A DNA stretch of 64,000 nucleotides from CBDAUN01 sp965200645 (GTDB lineage Bacteria > Pseudomonadota > Gammaproteobacteria > Arenicellales > JAJDZL01). A program made the translations under genes and the position numbers. The stretch covers positions 459,833-523,832 of the forward strand of contig CBDAUN010000002.1 in assembly GCA_965200645.1 (NCBI GenBank). The letters run 5' to 3'. Below the pieces are notes generated by a model. That model had not been told where the DNA came from and searched no databases. It saw only the letters and a program-made list of their open reading frames with translations. Below are positions 36,384 through 45,240 of this stretch, piece after piece (the stretch's first letter is position 1; each line of letters starts with the position of its first letter).

Positions 36384-37208
36384 ATGAAATTTATGAAAGG
36401 AATTAAATCCTCCATTTTGGCAATCGTAGCTGCTGCTTTGGTATCGGTATCAGGTGTGGCTGTTGCTCACGAAGGCGAGAGCGTAGTCGAGACAATTGTC
36501 AAACGCGGCACGTTGCGTGTCGGAATGTCTACCTTCGTTCCTTGGGCGATGCGTGACAAGCAAGGCAATCTAATTGGATTTGAAATTGACGTAGCTACCA
36601 AAGTCGCAGAAGACATGGGAGTGGAAGTTGAGTTTGTACCAACAGCCTGGTCAGGCATCATTCCTGCGTTGATCGCAGGTAAATTCGATGTGATTATTGG
36701 CGGAATGTCAATTCGACCAGCCCGAAATTTGACGGTCAATTTCACTACACCGTATGCACATTCCGGTCAGCAAATTGTTGCAAGCACGGAACTGGCAAGT
36801 GGCTTCGAACTTGCTGATTTCAATAGTCCAGACGTCATTATCGCTTGCCGCCGTGGCGCGACACCTTGCAACATCGCTCAAAAGCATTTTCCAGAAGCTC
36901 AAGTTGCACGATTTGATGACGATGCTCAAGCAGGTCAGGAAGTCGTGAACGGTAAAGCACACGCTTGGATTTCTTCAGCACCAAAACCGCGCTTTTGGAC
37001 AGCCAAGAGCGAGGGCAAACTCTTCATGCCTACAGAAGAAAACCTAACAACTGGCGATGAGGCTTTTGCACTTCGAAAAGGTGACGCAGATGCTGTGAAT
37101 TTTTTCAGCAACTGGATTTTAGTGAATTCCAGCAACGGCTGGCTTCAAGAGCGTCACGATTTTTGGTTTAAGGCGCAGACTTGGGCTGATCAGGTGGAGT
37201 CCCAATAG
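36384..37208 (+). CDS. Polar amino acid ABC transporter substrate-binding protein
   Basis: A 274-residue periplasmic binding protein of family 3. A signal peptide of about 28 residues ends at AVAHEGE, followed by the typical RGTLRVGMSTFVPWAM and GNLIGFEIDVATKVAEDMGV. The ligand-binding region has IIPALIAGKFDVIIGGMSI and TPYAHSGQQ. It sits 33 bases after the first permease gene and is followed by a strong hairpin before the second permease. The ligand may be linked to the neighbouring sarcosine-oxidase or transaminase routes, but that is inference. Confidence 0.92.
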   Translation: MKFMKGIKSSILAIVAAALVSVSGVAVAHEGESVVETIVKRGTLRVGMSTFVPWAMRDKQGNLIGFEIDVATKVAEDMGVEVEFVPTAWSGIIPALIAGKFDVIIGGMSIRPARNLTVNFTTPYAHSGQQIVASTELASGFELADFNSPDVIIACRRGATPCNIAQKHFPEAQVARFDDDAQAGQEVVNGKAHAWISSAPKPRFWTAKSEGKLFMPTEENLTTGDEAFALRKGDADAVNFFSNWILVNSSNGWLQERHDFWFKAQTWADQVESQ

Positions 37209-37221
37209 ACGCAATGAATTT

Positions 37222-37257
37222 GCGGTTTCCCCGAGAGACTTTTAGCGGGGAAACCGC
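37222..37257 (+). terminator. Intercistronic hairpin after the binding-protein gene
   Basis: GCGGTTTCCCCG and CGGGGAAACCGC form a perfect 12-base stem with a 12-base loop, followed by TCAGTTTTC. It begins 14 bases after the binding-protein stop. It can partly terminate transcription or protect the upstream mRNA from 3' decay. Confidence 0.8.
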
Positions 37258-37278
37258 TCAGTTTTCTAAATCAGCTCT

Positions 37279-38190
37279 GTGAATACCCACCGCATCAAAC
37301 CGCCGCAGCCGCGTAAGACCATAGTCAAGCCGATTGATATCGGCATTATTGGTTTAGTCATTGCCGCCGTTGTGTTCGTGTACTACCGTGTCGAACACGT
37401 TTTGGTGTACCACTGGAATTGGGAGTTGGTATTTAGTTATGTTGTGCACATTGACGAAGAAACAGGGAAAATTCTGCCAAACCTCTTTCTCAAAGGGGTT
37501 GCGATGACATTGAGACTGGCATTTTGGGGGACCATTCTCGCAGCAATAATTGGCATCATCATGGGGCTGTCCCGTTGCACTAACAGTTTATTTCTTCGCA
37601 GTGTCAGCAGGCTTTACGTCGAACTTATTCGGAATATTCCACCCGTCGTCTTCATTTTTGTCTTTTACTTTTTTATAAGTAGTCAACTAACACCACTACT
37701 AGGTCTGGATGACATTGCACGTACGGCCTCGCCCAATACGGTCGTGGTCATCGAACTGCTATTTGGGCCCATAGAGTTGTTCAATAACTTCTTGGCTGGC
37801 TTGATTTGCCTTGCAGTATTTGAAGGGGCTTATATTACGGAGATTGTCAGAGCTGGTGTGCAATCAATTCAAAAAGGACAATGGGAAGCAGCACGGGCAA
37901 TTGGGCTGTCGCGAGTTCGAGTTCTTTCCGATGTGATCTTACCTCAAGCAATCAAGACTATTCTTCCGCCTTTAGCGGGTCAGTTCATCACATTGGTCAA
38001 GGATTCCAGTATTGTGTCGTTGATTTCTATACAAGAACTGACGTTTTTGACTCAAGATGTTTCGAACACCACGACACAATTTTTTGAGGCGTGGATAATC
38101 ACCGCATTTCTTTATTTCGCGATGTGCTATCCGTTGGCATTGCTGTTCAGAAGATTTGAAAAGACTGGAACTGGTGTGCAACTACATTGA
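37279..38190 (+). CDS. Polar amino acid ABC transporter permease (second)
   Basis: A 303-residue permease with a GTG start, sharing the HisQ/GlnP-like blocks VAMTLRLAFWGTILAAIIGI, ELIRNIPPVVFIFVFYF and EIVRAGVQSIQKGQWEAARA. It has an insertion between the second and third membrane segments around residues 135-155. It presumably forms a heterodimer with the first permease. The preceding hairpin separates it from the binding protein gene. Confidence 0.9.
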   Translation: MNTHRIKPPQPRKTIVKPIDIGIIGLVIAAVVFVYYRVEHVLVYHWNWELVFSYVVHIDEETGKILPNLFLKGVAMTLRLAFWGTILAAIIGIIMGLSRCTNSLFLRSVSRLYVELIRNIPPVVFIFVFYFFISSQLTPLLGLDDIARTASPNTVVVIELLFGPIELFNNFLAGLICLAVFEGAYITEIVRAGVQSIQKGQWEAARAIGLSRVRVLSDVILPQAIKTILPPLAGQFITLVKDSSIVSLISIQELTFLTQDVSNTTTQFFEAWIITAFLYFAMCYPLALLFRRFEKTGTGVQLH

Positions 38191-38325
38191 TGAAAAATCT
38201 TTAATTTAACACTCGGCTAAATAGGAAATTGGACGTGGAGGGGTTACCCGGTCTGTGAAACACCAAAACGAACAACTTATACCAAGTAGTCTTGGTTTAA
38301 ATTGTATATAAATCCCAAATACATT

Positions 38326-39078
38326 ATGAACGATACAGAAAGGAAAGTTGTTCTGGAGATGGAAGGTGTCGGCAAGTGGTTCGGCGACTTCTGTGCGCTA
38401 TGGGACATCAACATGACCGTAACCCAAGGTGAGCGAGTCGTTGTTTGTGGGCCATCTGGTTCAGGAAAATCAACCATGATTCGGTGTATTAATCTGTTGG
38501 AAACATTCGAAGCAGGCAGTATTCGAGTTGATGGTGAGGAGGTGATGACGGATGCTAAGGTCATGCAGCGCATCCGGCGCAAGGCTGGCATGGTGTTCCA
38601 AAACTTCAATTTGTTTCCCCACATTACTGTCTTAGACAATCTGATGCTGGGTCCGATCAGAAATCTGAAGATGTCAAAAAATGAAGCTCGTGAAAACGCG
38701 ATGCACTACCTGGAGCGTGTTCACATTTCAGAGCAGGCCAGTAAATATCCAAGCCAGTTATCCGGTGGGCAGCAGCAGCGCGTGGCTATTGCAAGAGCTC
38801 TTTGCATGAAACCGGAAATTATGCTGTTCGACGAACCCACTTCAGCCCTCGATCCGGAAATGATTTCGGGTGTTTTGGAAATTATGGTTGAACTTGCAGA
38901 AGCGGGTATGACCATGGTGTGTGTGACGCACGAAATGGGATTTGCAAAAAAAGTAGCCGATACGATGGTGTTTATGGATCACGGTGAAATTGTAGAAGTA
39001 GCACCCCCCGAAAAATTCTTTTCAAACCCGGAAAGTGATCGTACCAAGACCTTTCTCAGTCAAATTCTTTCTCATTAG
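38326..39078 (+). CDS. Polar amino acid ABC transporter ATP-binding protein
   Basis: A 250-residue ABC ATPase. Walker A GPSGSGKSTMIRC, the Q-loop, the signature LSGGQQQRVAIARAL, Walker B IMLFDEPTSALDPE and the switch His in VCVTHEMGFAKKVAD are all present. The pattern is that of GlnQ/HisP-type amino acid importers. ATG at 38326 is preferred to a TTG at 38302. Last gene of the transporter operon; it ends 32 bases before soxB. Confidence 0.94.
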   Translation: MNDTERKVVLEMEGVGKWFGDFCALWDINMTVTQGERVVVCGPSGSGKSTMIRCINLLETFEAGSIRVDGEEVMTDAKVMQRIRRKAGMVFQNFNLFPHITVLDNLMLGPIRNLKMSKNEARENAMHYLERVHISEQASKYPSQLSGGQQQRVAIARALCMKPEIMLFDEPTSALDPEMISGVLEIMVELAEAGMTMVCVTHEMGFAKKVADTMVFMDHGEIVEVAPPEKFFSNPESDRTKTFLSQILSH

Positions 39079-39110
39079 TTATTAATTAACGAGTCCAACT
39101 CGATTGATCC

Positions 39111-40376
39111 GTGACAGTTCGGTCGAAGCAGAGGTATTCAATTTTTTCGCTGATTGGGCACGCATTCAGTCAGCATCGTAAGTGGCAGCCGGCCTGGCGG
39201 TCCACAACGCTTCGTTCCGAATATGACGTAGTCATTGTTGGCGGAGGCGGGCATGGTCTGGCTACCGCTTACTATCTAGCGAAAGATTACGGTATTACTA
39301 ATGTAGCGGTCTTGGAAAGACGTTGGATTGGCGGCGGAAACAGCGGCAGAAATACTGCGGTTATCCGCTCAAACTACCTGCGTGATTCAAGCATTCGATT
39401 TTTTGATAAGTCATTACAGTTGTATGAGTCTTTAACTCGAGATCTAAACTTCAACACCATGGTGAGTCAGCGAAGCGAGGTGGATGTTTTACTGACTTCA
39501 GCCAGCATGCGAGCGATGCAGCGTCGCTCGCTGAATATGAACCTCCATGGTGTGGAATTCAGGATGCTGACCGCAGACGAAGTTCGTAAGCGAATTCCCA
39601 TACTTGCACCAATGGATGACTGTCGTCTACCCATTCTGGGAGGTTCGGTTCAGGAACGAGCAGGGATAGCGAGACACGATGCAATAGTTTGGGGATACGC
39701 CAGAGGGGCGAGTTCTTATGGTGTTGAAGTGCACCAGAACGCGGAAGTTACTGGAATTACTCGTGGCAACAATGGGGTAATTACCGGAGTCCAAACTACT
39801 AGTGGAGAAATTAAAGCGAAAAAAGTTGCCATTGCTTCTGGAAACGAAAATGCTGCGTTGGGAAGTATGGCAGGCCTTCGATTGCCGCTTAGAATCTACA
39901 ACTTACAGGCATTTGTTTCCGAACCAATTAAGCCTGTATTGGACGTGGTTGTCAATTGTCCTGATCTTGGAGTTTACCTGAGTCATTCCGACAAGGGTGA
40001 GTTGGTCATTGGTGGTGCAACCGACCCGCAACAGGTTTCCTATCGAACCGGGGGCAAGCTTCCAGTGGCTGAAGACACTATCAGTGGCTTGCTTGAGTTA
40101 TTTCCAAGTTTTCGGCGCCTGAAGCTGTTGCGACAATGGGGTGGGGCATTAGAATTTGCACATGACGCAAGTCCAATCGTTTCGACAACTTCAATCCCTG
40201 GCTTTTACGTTAGTGCCGGTTGGTGGGGAGGGTTCAAGGCGATACCTGCAGGAGGCATGACATTTGCTCACACTATTGCCAAGAATGAGCCACATCCGCT
40301 TTCTTTCGAGTACCGTTTGGACAGATTTCAGAAGTTGAATTATCTTATGGAAGCTGGAACCACCGTACCGTTTTAA
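39111..40376 (+). CDS. soxB: Sarcosine oxidase beta subunit
   Basis: A 421-residue FAD-dependent oxidase subunit with a GTG start. The dinucleotide-binding motif VVIVGGGGHGLATAYYLAKD is near residue 41, followed by VLERRWIGGGNSGRNT, the signature of heterotetrameric sarcosine oxidase beta, with the C-terminal GGFKAIPAGGMTFAHTIA. In the SoxBDAG enzyme this subunit binds FAD, is the site of sarcosine oxidation and carries covalently bound FMN. The reaction yields glycine, hydrogen peroxide and 5,10-methylene-tetrahydrofolate. Confidence 0.92.
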   Translation: MTVRSKQRYSIFSLIGHAFSQHRKWQPAWRSTTLRSEYDVVIVGGGGHGLATAYYLAKDYGITNVAVLERRWIGGGNSGRNTAVIRSNYLRDSSIRFFDKSLQLYESLTRDLNFNTMVSQRSEVDVLLTSASMRAMQRRSLNMNLHGVEFRMLTADEVRKRIPILAPMDDCRLPILGGSVQERAGIARHDAIVWGYARGASSYGVEVHQNAEVTGITRGNNGVITGVQTTSGEIKAKKVAIASGNENAALGSMAGLRLPLRIYNLQAFVSEPIKPVLDVVVNCPDLGVYLSHSDKGELVIGGATDPQQVSYRTGGKLPVAEDTISGLLELFPSFRRLKLLRQWGGALEFAHDASPIVSTTSIPGFYVSAGWWGGFKAIPAGGMTFAHTIAKNEPHPLSFEYRLDRFQKLNYLMEAGTTVPF

Positions 40377-40397
40377 AGAGGAAAATGACTTAAGATT

Positions 40398-40661
40398 ATG
40401 TTGTTAATTCCTTGTCCATATTGTGGGCTACGCTCTGAAACGGAATTTCGTTGTCATGGGGAAGTTGGGGTTGCTCGAAGCAAGGTGATTGACGGTTCAG
40501 ATGCGCAATTCTTAGATTACATCTGCGTACAGAGCAGCAAACGCGGGCCAGTTGAAGAGTATTGGCATCACGAAAAGGGTTGTGGCGAGTGGTTTCGATT
40601 AACACGAGATACGGTTACGCACGAATATTTTCCACCTGCGAAGACGGGCTTCGATGAGTAA
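40398..40661 (+). CDS. soxD: Sarcosine oxidase delta subunit
   Basis: An 87-residue protein typical of SoxD. The N-terminal LLIPCPYCGLRSETEF has the Cys pair and the later EKGCGEWFRLTRDTVTHE contains the second Cys and the conserved tail. The delta subunit binds zinc and bridges the complex. Its end overlaps the soxA start by 8 bases, which implies coupling. Confidence 0.92.
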   Translation: MLLIPCPYCGLRSETEFRCHGEVGVARSKVIDGSDAQFLDYICVQSSKRGPVEEYWHHEKGCGEWFRLTRDTVTHEYFPPAKTGFDE

Positions 40662-43608
40662 CTCCAAACGTCTGCCTTCAGGTGGGTTTATTGATCGGTC
40701 TAAGTCGTTAAGGTTCAGATTCAACGGCAGCGAATATGGTGGATTTCAAGGAGATACTGTAGCCTCAGCGTTAATGGCCAATGGTGTAGATGTAATCCAT
40801 AGGAGTTTCAAGTATCACCGTCCACGAGGAATCAGTAACATCGGATATGCCGATTCCGCTTTAGTCCAAAGAACTGACGAAACAAACACTGCAAATCTAT
40901 TGGCAGCAACAACTTTGCTGCACGATGGAATGGGCCTCAAGAGTGTAAATTGCTGGCCGAGTGTAAACTTCGACTTGGCCTCAATATTGCAATTAATGTC
41001 GCCGGTGTTGCCATCGGGGTTCTACTACAAAACCTTTATGTGGCCAAACTGGTTTTTCTTCGAACCATTCATCCGACGGATGGCGGGATTTGGTACTGCC
41101 CCAAAATCCATAACTAATCAGCATCATGAATCACGCTTTGCTCACTGTGAGGTACTGGTTGTCGGTGCGGGCCCGACGGGATTGTCTGCCGCATGGTATG
41201 CAGCTAAATCAGGAGCTCGTGTCATTTTGGTGGATGACATGCAGCAGCCGGGTGGGTGTCTGCAATGGAAGCAAGTCATGATTGACGACATGAAGTCAAT
41301 TGATTGGGTAAACCGAGTTGTGGCTGAACTAAAAAGCATAGGCAAAGTAACTTTAATTCAAAATGCTACTGCTTGGGGATATCACGAAGGAAACATGGTC
41401 ACGGTAGCGCAAAGAGATCCCGGACCGGAGCATTTATGCGGGCGAAATTGGAAAATATGGGCCAAGCAAGTCGTCTTGGCGACAGGGGCAATCGAAAGGT
41501 CAATTGCCTTTGAGAACAATGATCGACCCGGAGTCATTAGTAGTTCCGCTGCAAGTCACTATATTTTTAATTATGGCGTAGTCCCGGGCAGCAAAGCAGT
41601 CATTTTTACGAATAATGACTATGGTTATCAGTCTGCACTGGACCTACACAAATGCGGTGTTGAAGTGGCCGCAATTGTTGACAGTCGAAATGAAATTTCG
41701 GACATTATTCAGAAGTTAGTCAGTGAAACGGGCATTAAGTTGCAGACTAATAGTGTTGTACAAAATGTCGCCGGTACGAATCGGGTTAAGGCTGTCCGAA
41801 TTTTCAAAAAAGAAGGCAAGAACCCATCTAAATGGATTGATTGCGATACTTTGTGCGTGTCCGGTGGCTGGAATCCTGCAGTTCACTTGTTCTCACAAGC
41901 TCGAGGAACTCTCAAATTCGATGATCGAATTGCTAGTTTTATTCCTGACCAGGCCGTTCAGAAGAATCGGGTTGCCGGTGGTGTTAATGGAAACTTTTCG
42001 ATTGATCAGTGCATAAAAGATGGGGCGAGAGTCGGGATAGAAGCTGCCAAAGCAGCAGGCTATTCGAGCGAAATTGCTCCCCCACCTCAGGTCGAACTTG
42101 ACCGGCTGCCTAATTACAACTTGGATCCGTTATGGACTACACAGACACCGAAAAGCAGAACAAAGGCTTTTGTTGATTTCGTCGGAGATGTGACCGTCGG
42201 TGATGTAGAACTAGCCATGCAGGAGGGTTATGGAGAGATTGAGCACTTAAAGCGCTATACCACTTTAGGTATGGGAATAGATCAAGGCAAAACCGCGAAC
42301 GTTTTAGGGATAGGTATAGTTGCTGAACGAACTGGTGTTCACCCAAATCAAATTGGAACAACAACATTTCGCCCACCGTTTGCTCCGATTGAGTTTGGAG
42401 CCATAGCCGGGTCACGTAGAGACAAGGCAGTACTACCTTATCGCCATACACCAATGACCCAGTGGCACATTAGTGCCGGTGCTGTAATGTATGAAGCCGG
42501 TGCTCGTTGGCGTCGCCCCGGATATTACTTACGCGGTGCTCAATCTATGGATGAGGCTGTGGAAAGAGAATGTCTCGCCGTGCGAGAACGAGTCGGGATT
42601 TACGACGGGTCGCCACTAGGTAAGTTTGAATTAAAGGGGCCTGACGCAGTTGAACTGCTTAATCTAGTCTACACCAATTCTCTCAGTGGATTAAGTGTAG
42701 GCGAGGGGCGCTACGGATTAATGCTGACAGAAGATGGTCTGATTTTTGATGACGGTGTCGCCTTTCGAGTGGATAAGGAAAGATACCTGGTATCGAGTTC
42801 AACTGGTAATGCACCAGTTGTTGAACGAATGTTGGCTCGAATGATAAATGTTGAATGTCCCGGTACTGCAGCTGTCATGACGCCCGTCACTACTCAATGG
42901 GCAAATGCTACGGTGTGTGGGCCGTTGGCTCGAGAGATGCTGCTCAAAGCCAATTCGGATATCGATTTTTCTGCTGATGCACTTCCCTTCATGCATATGA
43001 CGAGTGGTAAATTCCACGGCATACCGACACGAGTGTTTCGAGTGAGCTTTACGGGTGAATTGAGTTTCGAGATAAACGTCCCTCGCAAATTTGGTCTTGA
43101 GCTTTGGGAATACTTGATGGGGCTTGGACAGGACTATGCAATTTGTCCAGTAGGTTCGGAGGCAAATCATGTTCTGCGCATAGAAAAGGGGTTTATTTCA
43201 TTAGCTCACGAGGTCGATGGTACGGTTGACCCAATAGATCTTGGAATGCGCTGGGTAATTGATCAAGACAAGACCGACTTCATTGGCAAAAGAGCAATGG
43301 AGCTTCGTCGAAGACATGCTGACCGAAGGTATGAGTTGGTAGGATTTTTGCCGGAAGGAAAGAATGATTTGATTCCTGAAGGGTCACCTGTAGTGTTGTC
43401 CGATACGCGTAATACAGACTCTGATGGGTTCGTATCAGCATGTGTATATAGTCCGACCTGTAAACGCGTTATTGGACTTGGACTTCTCAGCGATGGCAGA
43501 TCTCGGATAGGCGAAACAGTTTTTGCCAAGGCTACTGGGCAAACTGTCAGTGCGACTGTGACACAACCACGATTTTATGACCCGAAAGGTGATCGACTAA
43601 GAATGTAG
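40654..43608 (+). CDS. soxA: Sarcosine oxidase alpha subunit
   Basis: A 984-residue protein of normal length for SoxA. The N-terminal part resembles a ferredoxin-like domain (GGFQGDTVASALMANGVDV, FKYHRPRG). A dinucleotide-binding domain begins VLVVGAGPTGLSAAWYAAKS near residue 166. The C-terminal third is a GcvT-like aminomethyl-transferase domain (GIYDGSPLGKFELKGPDAV, FTGELSFEINVP). It binds NAD and tetrahydrofolate, which receives the methyl carbon as 5,10-methylene-THF. Confidence 0.93.
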   Translation: MSNSKRLPSGGFIDRSKSLRFRFNGSEYGGFQGDTVASALMANGVDVIHRSFKYHRPRGISNIGYADSALVQRTDETNTANLLAATTLLHDGMGLKSVNCWPSVNFDLASILQLMSPVLPSGFYYKTFMWPNWFFFEPFIRRMAGFGTAPKSITNQHHESRFAHCEVLVVGAGPTGLSAAWYAAKSGARVILVDDMQQPGGCLQWKQVMIDDMKSIDWVNRVVAELKSIGKVTLIQNATAWGYHEGNMVTVAQRDPGPEHLCGRNWKIWAKQVVLATGAIERSIAFENNDRPGVISSSAASHYIFNYGVVPGSKAVIFTNNDYGYQSALDLHKCGVEVAAIVDSRNEISDIIQKLVSETGIKLQTNSVVQNVAGTNRVKAVRIFKKEGKNPSKWIDCDTLCVSGGWNPAVHLFSQARGTLKFDDRIASFIPDQAVQKNRVAGGVNGNFSIDQCIKDGARVGIEAAKAAGYSSEIAPPPQVELDRLPNYNLDPLWTTQTPKSRTKAFVDFVGDVTVGDVELAMQEGYGEIEHLKRYTTLGMGIDQGKTANVLGIGIVAERTGVHPNQIGTTTFRPPFAPIEFGAIAGSRRDKAVLPYRHTPMTQWHISAGAVMYEAGARWRRPGYYLRGAQSMDEAVERECLAVRERVGIYDGSPLGKFELKGPDAVELLNLVYTNSLSGLSVGEGRYGLMLTEDGLIFDDGVAFRVDKERYLVSSSTGNAPVVERMLARMINVECPGTAAVMTPVTTQWANATVCGPLAREMLLKANSDIDFSADALPFMHMTSGKFHGIPTRVFRVSFTGELSFEINVPRKFGLELWEYLMGLGQDYAICPVGSEANHVLRIEKGFISLAHEVDGTVDPIDLGMRWVIDQDKTDFIGKRAMELRRRHADRRYELVGFLPEGKNDLIPEGSPVVLSDTRNTDSDGFVSACVYSPTCKRVIGLGLLSDGRSRIGETVFAKATGQTVSATVTQPRFYDPKGDRLRM

Positions 43609-43632
43609 TAGCGGTATACGGCGAAGAATCTT

Positions 43633-44151
43633 ATGAGATACGATGTAAATATTCAAAGAGGTCATCAGCGGGCGATGTTTGACATTCGAGGGGATATCAA
43701 CGAAGTCAATTTTCTAATGGAAAGTCTTGGAGTCTTAGATGAGGGTTGCCAAGCACAAAAACTCAATGAAACAGAGAGTCAATTCGTGAGAATTGGGCCT
43801 AGACGGTGCTTACTCATGGCAAAAATGAGTAGTGAATCTGATTGGGATTCAGAGTTAAACGAGCTCACGACAGGTAGGACTTTGAATGCGACTGCGGTAT
43901 CTGATATGTACCGCGGAATTCAAATCTCAGGTGATGACTGTGAGCATGTGCTGTCTCAAATGACGACAATAAACTTTCTCGAAATTTTAGTCGGCGATGT
44001 TTGCGCAACTGAAATATTTGACACTGCAGGTTACCTATTTCGTCAAGCAGCGAACACATATATCATATATATAGAGAGTAGTTTTCTCCATTACGCACTC
44101 ACTCGAATAGCGATATGCGTAGGCAGTGAAGACTTAAGCAATCTAGAGTAA
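43633..44151 (+). CDS. soxG: Sarcosine oxidase gamma subunit
   Basis: A 172-residue protein in the position of soxG. It retains the pattern of the gamma subunit, a small GcvT-like fold: RIGPRRCLLMA near residue 55, the MYRGIQISGDDCEHVLSQ segment near 98 and RQAANTYIIYIESSFLHY near the end. Similarity to well-studied SoxG proteins is moderate, so the assignment leans on gene order (soxB-D-A-G). It ends 2 bases before the HD-domain gene, suggesting that gene belongs to the operon. Confidence 0.8.
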   Translation: MRYDVNIQRGHQRAMFDIRGDINEVNFLMESLGVLDEGCQAQKLNETESQFVRIGPRRCLLMAKMSSESDWDSELNELTTGRTLNATAVSDMYRGIQISGDDCEHVLSQMTTINFLEILVGDVCATEIFDTAGYLFRQAANTYIIYIESSFLHYALTRIAICVGSEDLSNLE

Positions 44152-44153
44152 CC

Positions 44154-44777
44154 ATGGATGAATCTGCTGAAATGAGCACCAATACTCCATTAATGGATGA
44201 CAAGTGGGAATATTTTGAAAAGCCCGTCGCCGAGTTTAAGGAGAGGGACTGGAAGGTAATTAACAGTCAGCGGCAGAAGTACTATGCAAAACTTCAAGTT
44301 GAGCAAATGCTAAGAATGCTGCGCTCAATGGAATACGACCTCTCATTCGGTTATCCCATCAATACCTATCGCCACTGTCTGCAATCAGCAACAAAGGTCT
44401 ATAGGGACGGGCATGATACCGAGACAGTAGTCACAGCGTTGTTTCATGATATAGGGTTTGTCGTTTCACCGAAGACTCACGGTGAATTTGCGGCTACCTT
44501 GCTCAAGCCATATATTTCAGAAAAGAATTATTGGATGCTGTTTCATCATGGTGATTTTCAGTTGTACTACTGCTATGAACATCCGGAGGTGCCGAATAGG
44601 TTAGTGCGCGAGCAATGGCGTGAAAGTCCTTATTTTGACTGGGCTGCCGAATTTGTTGAAAAGTACGATCAAGCAGCCATGGATCCCAGTTATGAATCGT
44701 TACCATTGGAATTTTTCGAACCTATGGTTGCTGAGGTTATCAAGGGCAAAATAAACTTCTCTAACGTTCCTGAATAG
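44154..44777 (+). CDS. HD-domain protein, candidate mixed-valent diiron oxygenase (PhnZ/MIOX type)
   Basis: A 207-residue HD-domain protein. Six candidate metal ligands follow the order seen in MIOX and PhnZ: His74 in YRHCLQSA, His98-Asp99 in LFHDIGF, His109 in KTHGEFAA, His131 or 132 in LFHHGDF and Asp172 in EKYDQAAMDP. In that group a diiron centre cleaves C-P or C-C bonds using O2. TmpB and PhnZ act on hydroxylated aminophosphonates. Placement two bases after soxG is unusual and ties it to methylamine-type metabolism. It could instead be a phosphohydrolase. A 3' fragment of the same gene is duplicated at 46664-47031. Confidence 0.72.
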   Translation: MDESAEMSTNTPLMDDKWEYFEKPVAEFKERDWKVINSQRQKYYAKLQVEQMLRMLRSMEYDLSFGYPINTYRHCLQSATKVYRDGHDTETVVTALFHDIGFVVSPKTHGEFAATLLKPYISEKNYWMLFHHGDFQLYYCYEHPEVPNRLVREQWRESPYFDWAAEFVEKYDQAAMDPSYESLPLEFFEPMVAEVIKGKINFSNVPE

Positions 44778-44880
44778 CACATAGTAACGAGATTTTTTAC
44801 ACCCACTCCATAGCGATTGCCGCACCTAGTCCGACGCCGACACACATTGTGGCTAAGGCGAGTTTGCTCCCTGTTTCTTG
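44409..44880. repeat. Duplicated segment, copy 1 (HD gene 3' part plus thiolase 3' fragment)
   Basis: About 470 bases similar to 46664-47135, offset by about 2255 bases. In this copy the HD-domain gene is intact and the thiolase is only a fragment. In the other copy the situation is reversed. The segments flank the Rpn-family gene. Confidence 0.82.
44797..44880 (-). pseudogene. 3' end fragment of a thiolase gene
   Basis: The bases from the stop codon on, including GATTGCCGCACC and the run through TGTGGCTAAGGCGAG, match the last 28 codons or so of the intact thiolase at 47051-48253. Similarity fades at about 44880. It is the truncated partner in the duplicated segment. Confidence 0.78.
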
Positions 44881-45240
44881 ACTTTCGAAATTATCGCTCG
44901 TAACCCATTAAATAAATAACTGAAAATAATCGATGTTCGAAGATTCAGGGTAAACATCCAAATTCAAGACCCTTCCAGCTACAGCGATAAGCACTCTAGA
45001 AATAGATTAGTGTTTTTTTGAACATTTTCAGCATACGACGGTATCGTTACTGGGAAAGAGGTGAGCCTAAGTCCAACATCGCTTTTCCTTGCACTGCCAA
45101 CGAAAACAAGATTCGCGAATACCGTATCAAGAAAAACAGGTACGACTTTGCAACGAAGTATTAACCTTTTTTCAGCGTACTAATTCGGGTGCAGTGGTCG
45201 AATCACGACTCTTCTACTTGGGTGGCGACAAGTAACACTT

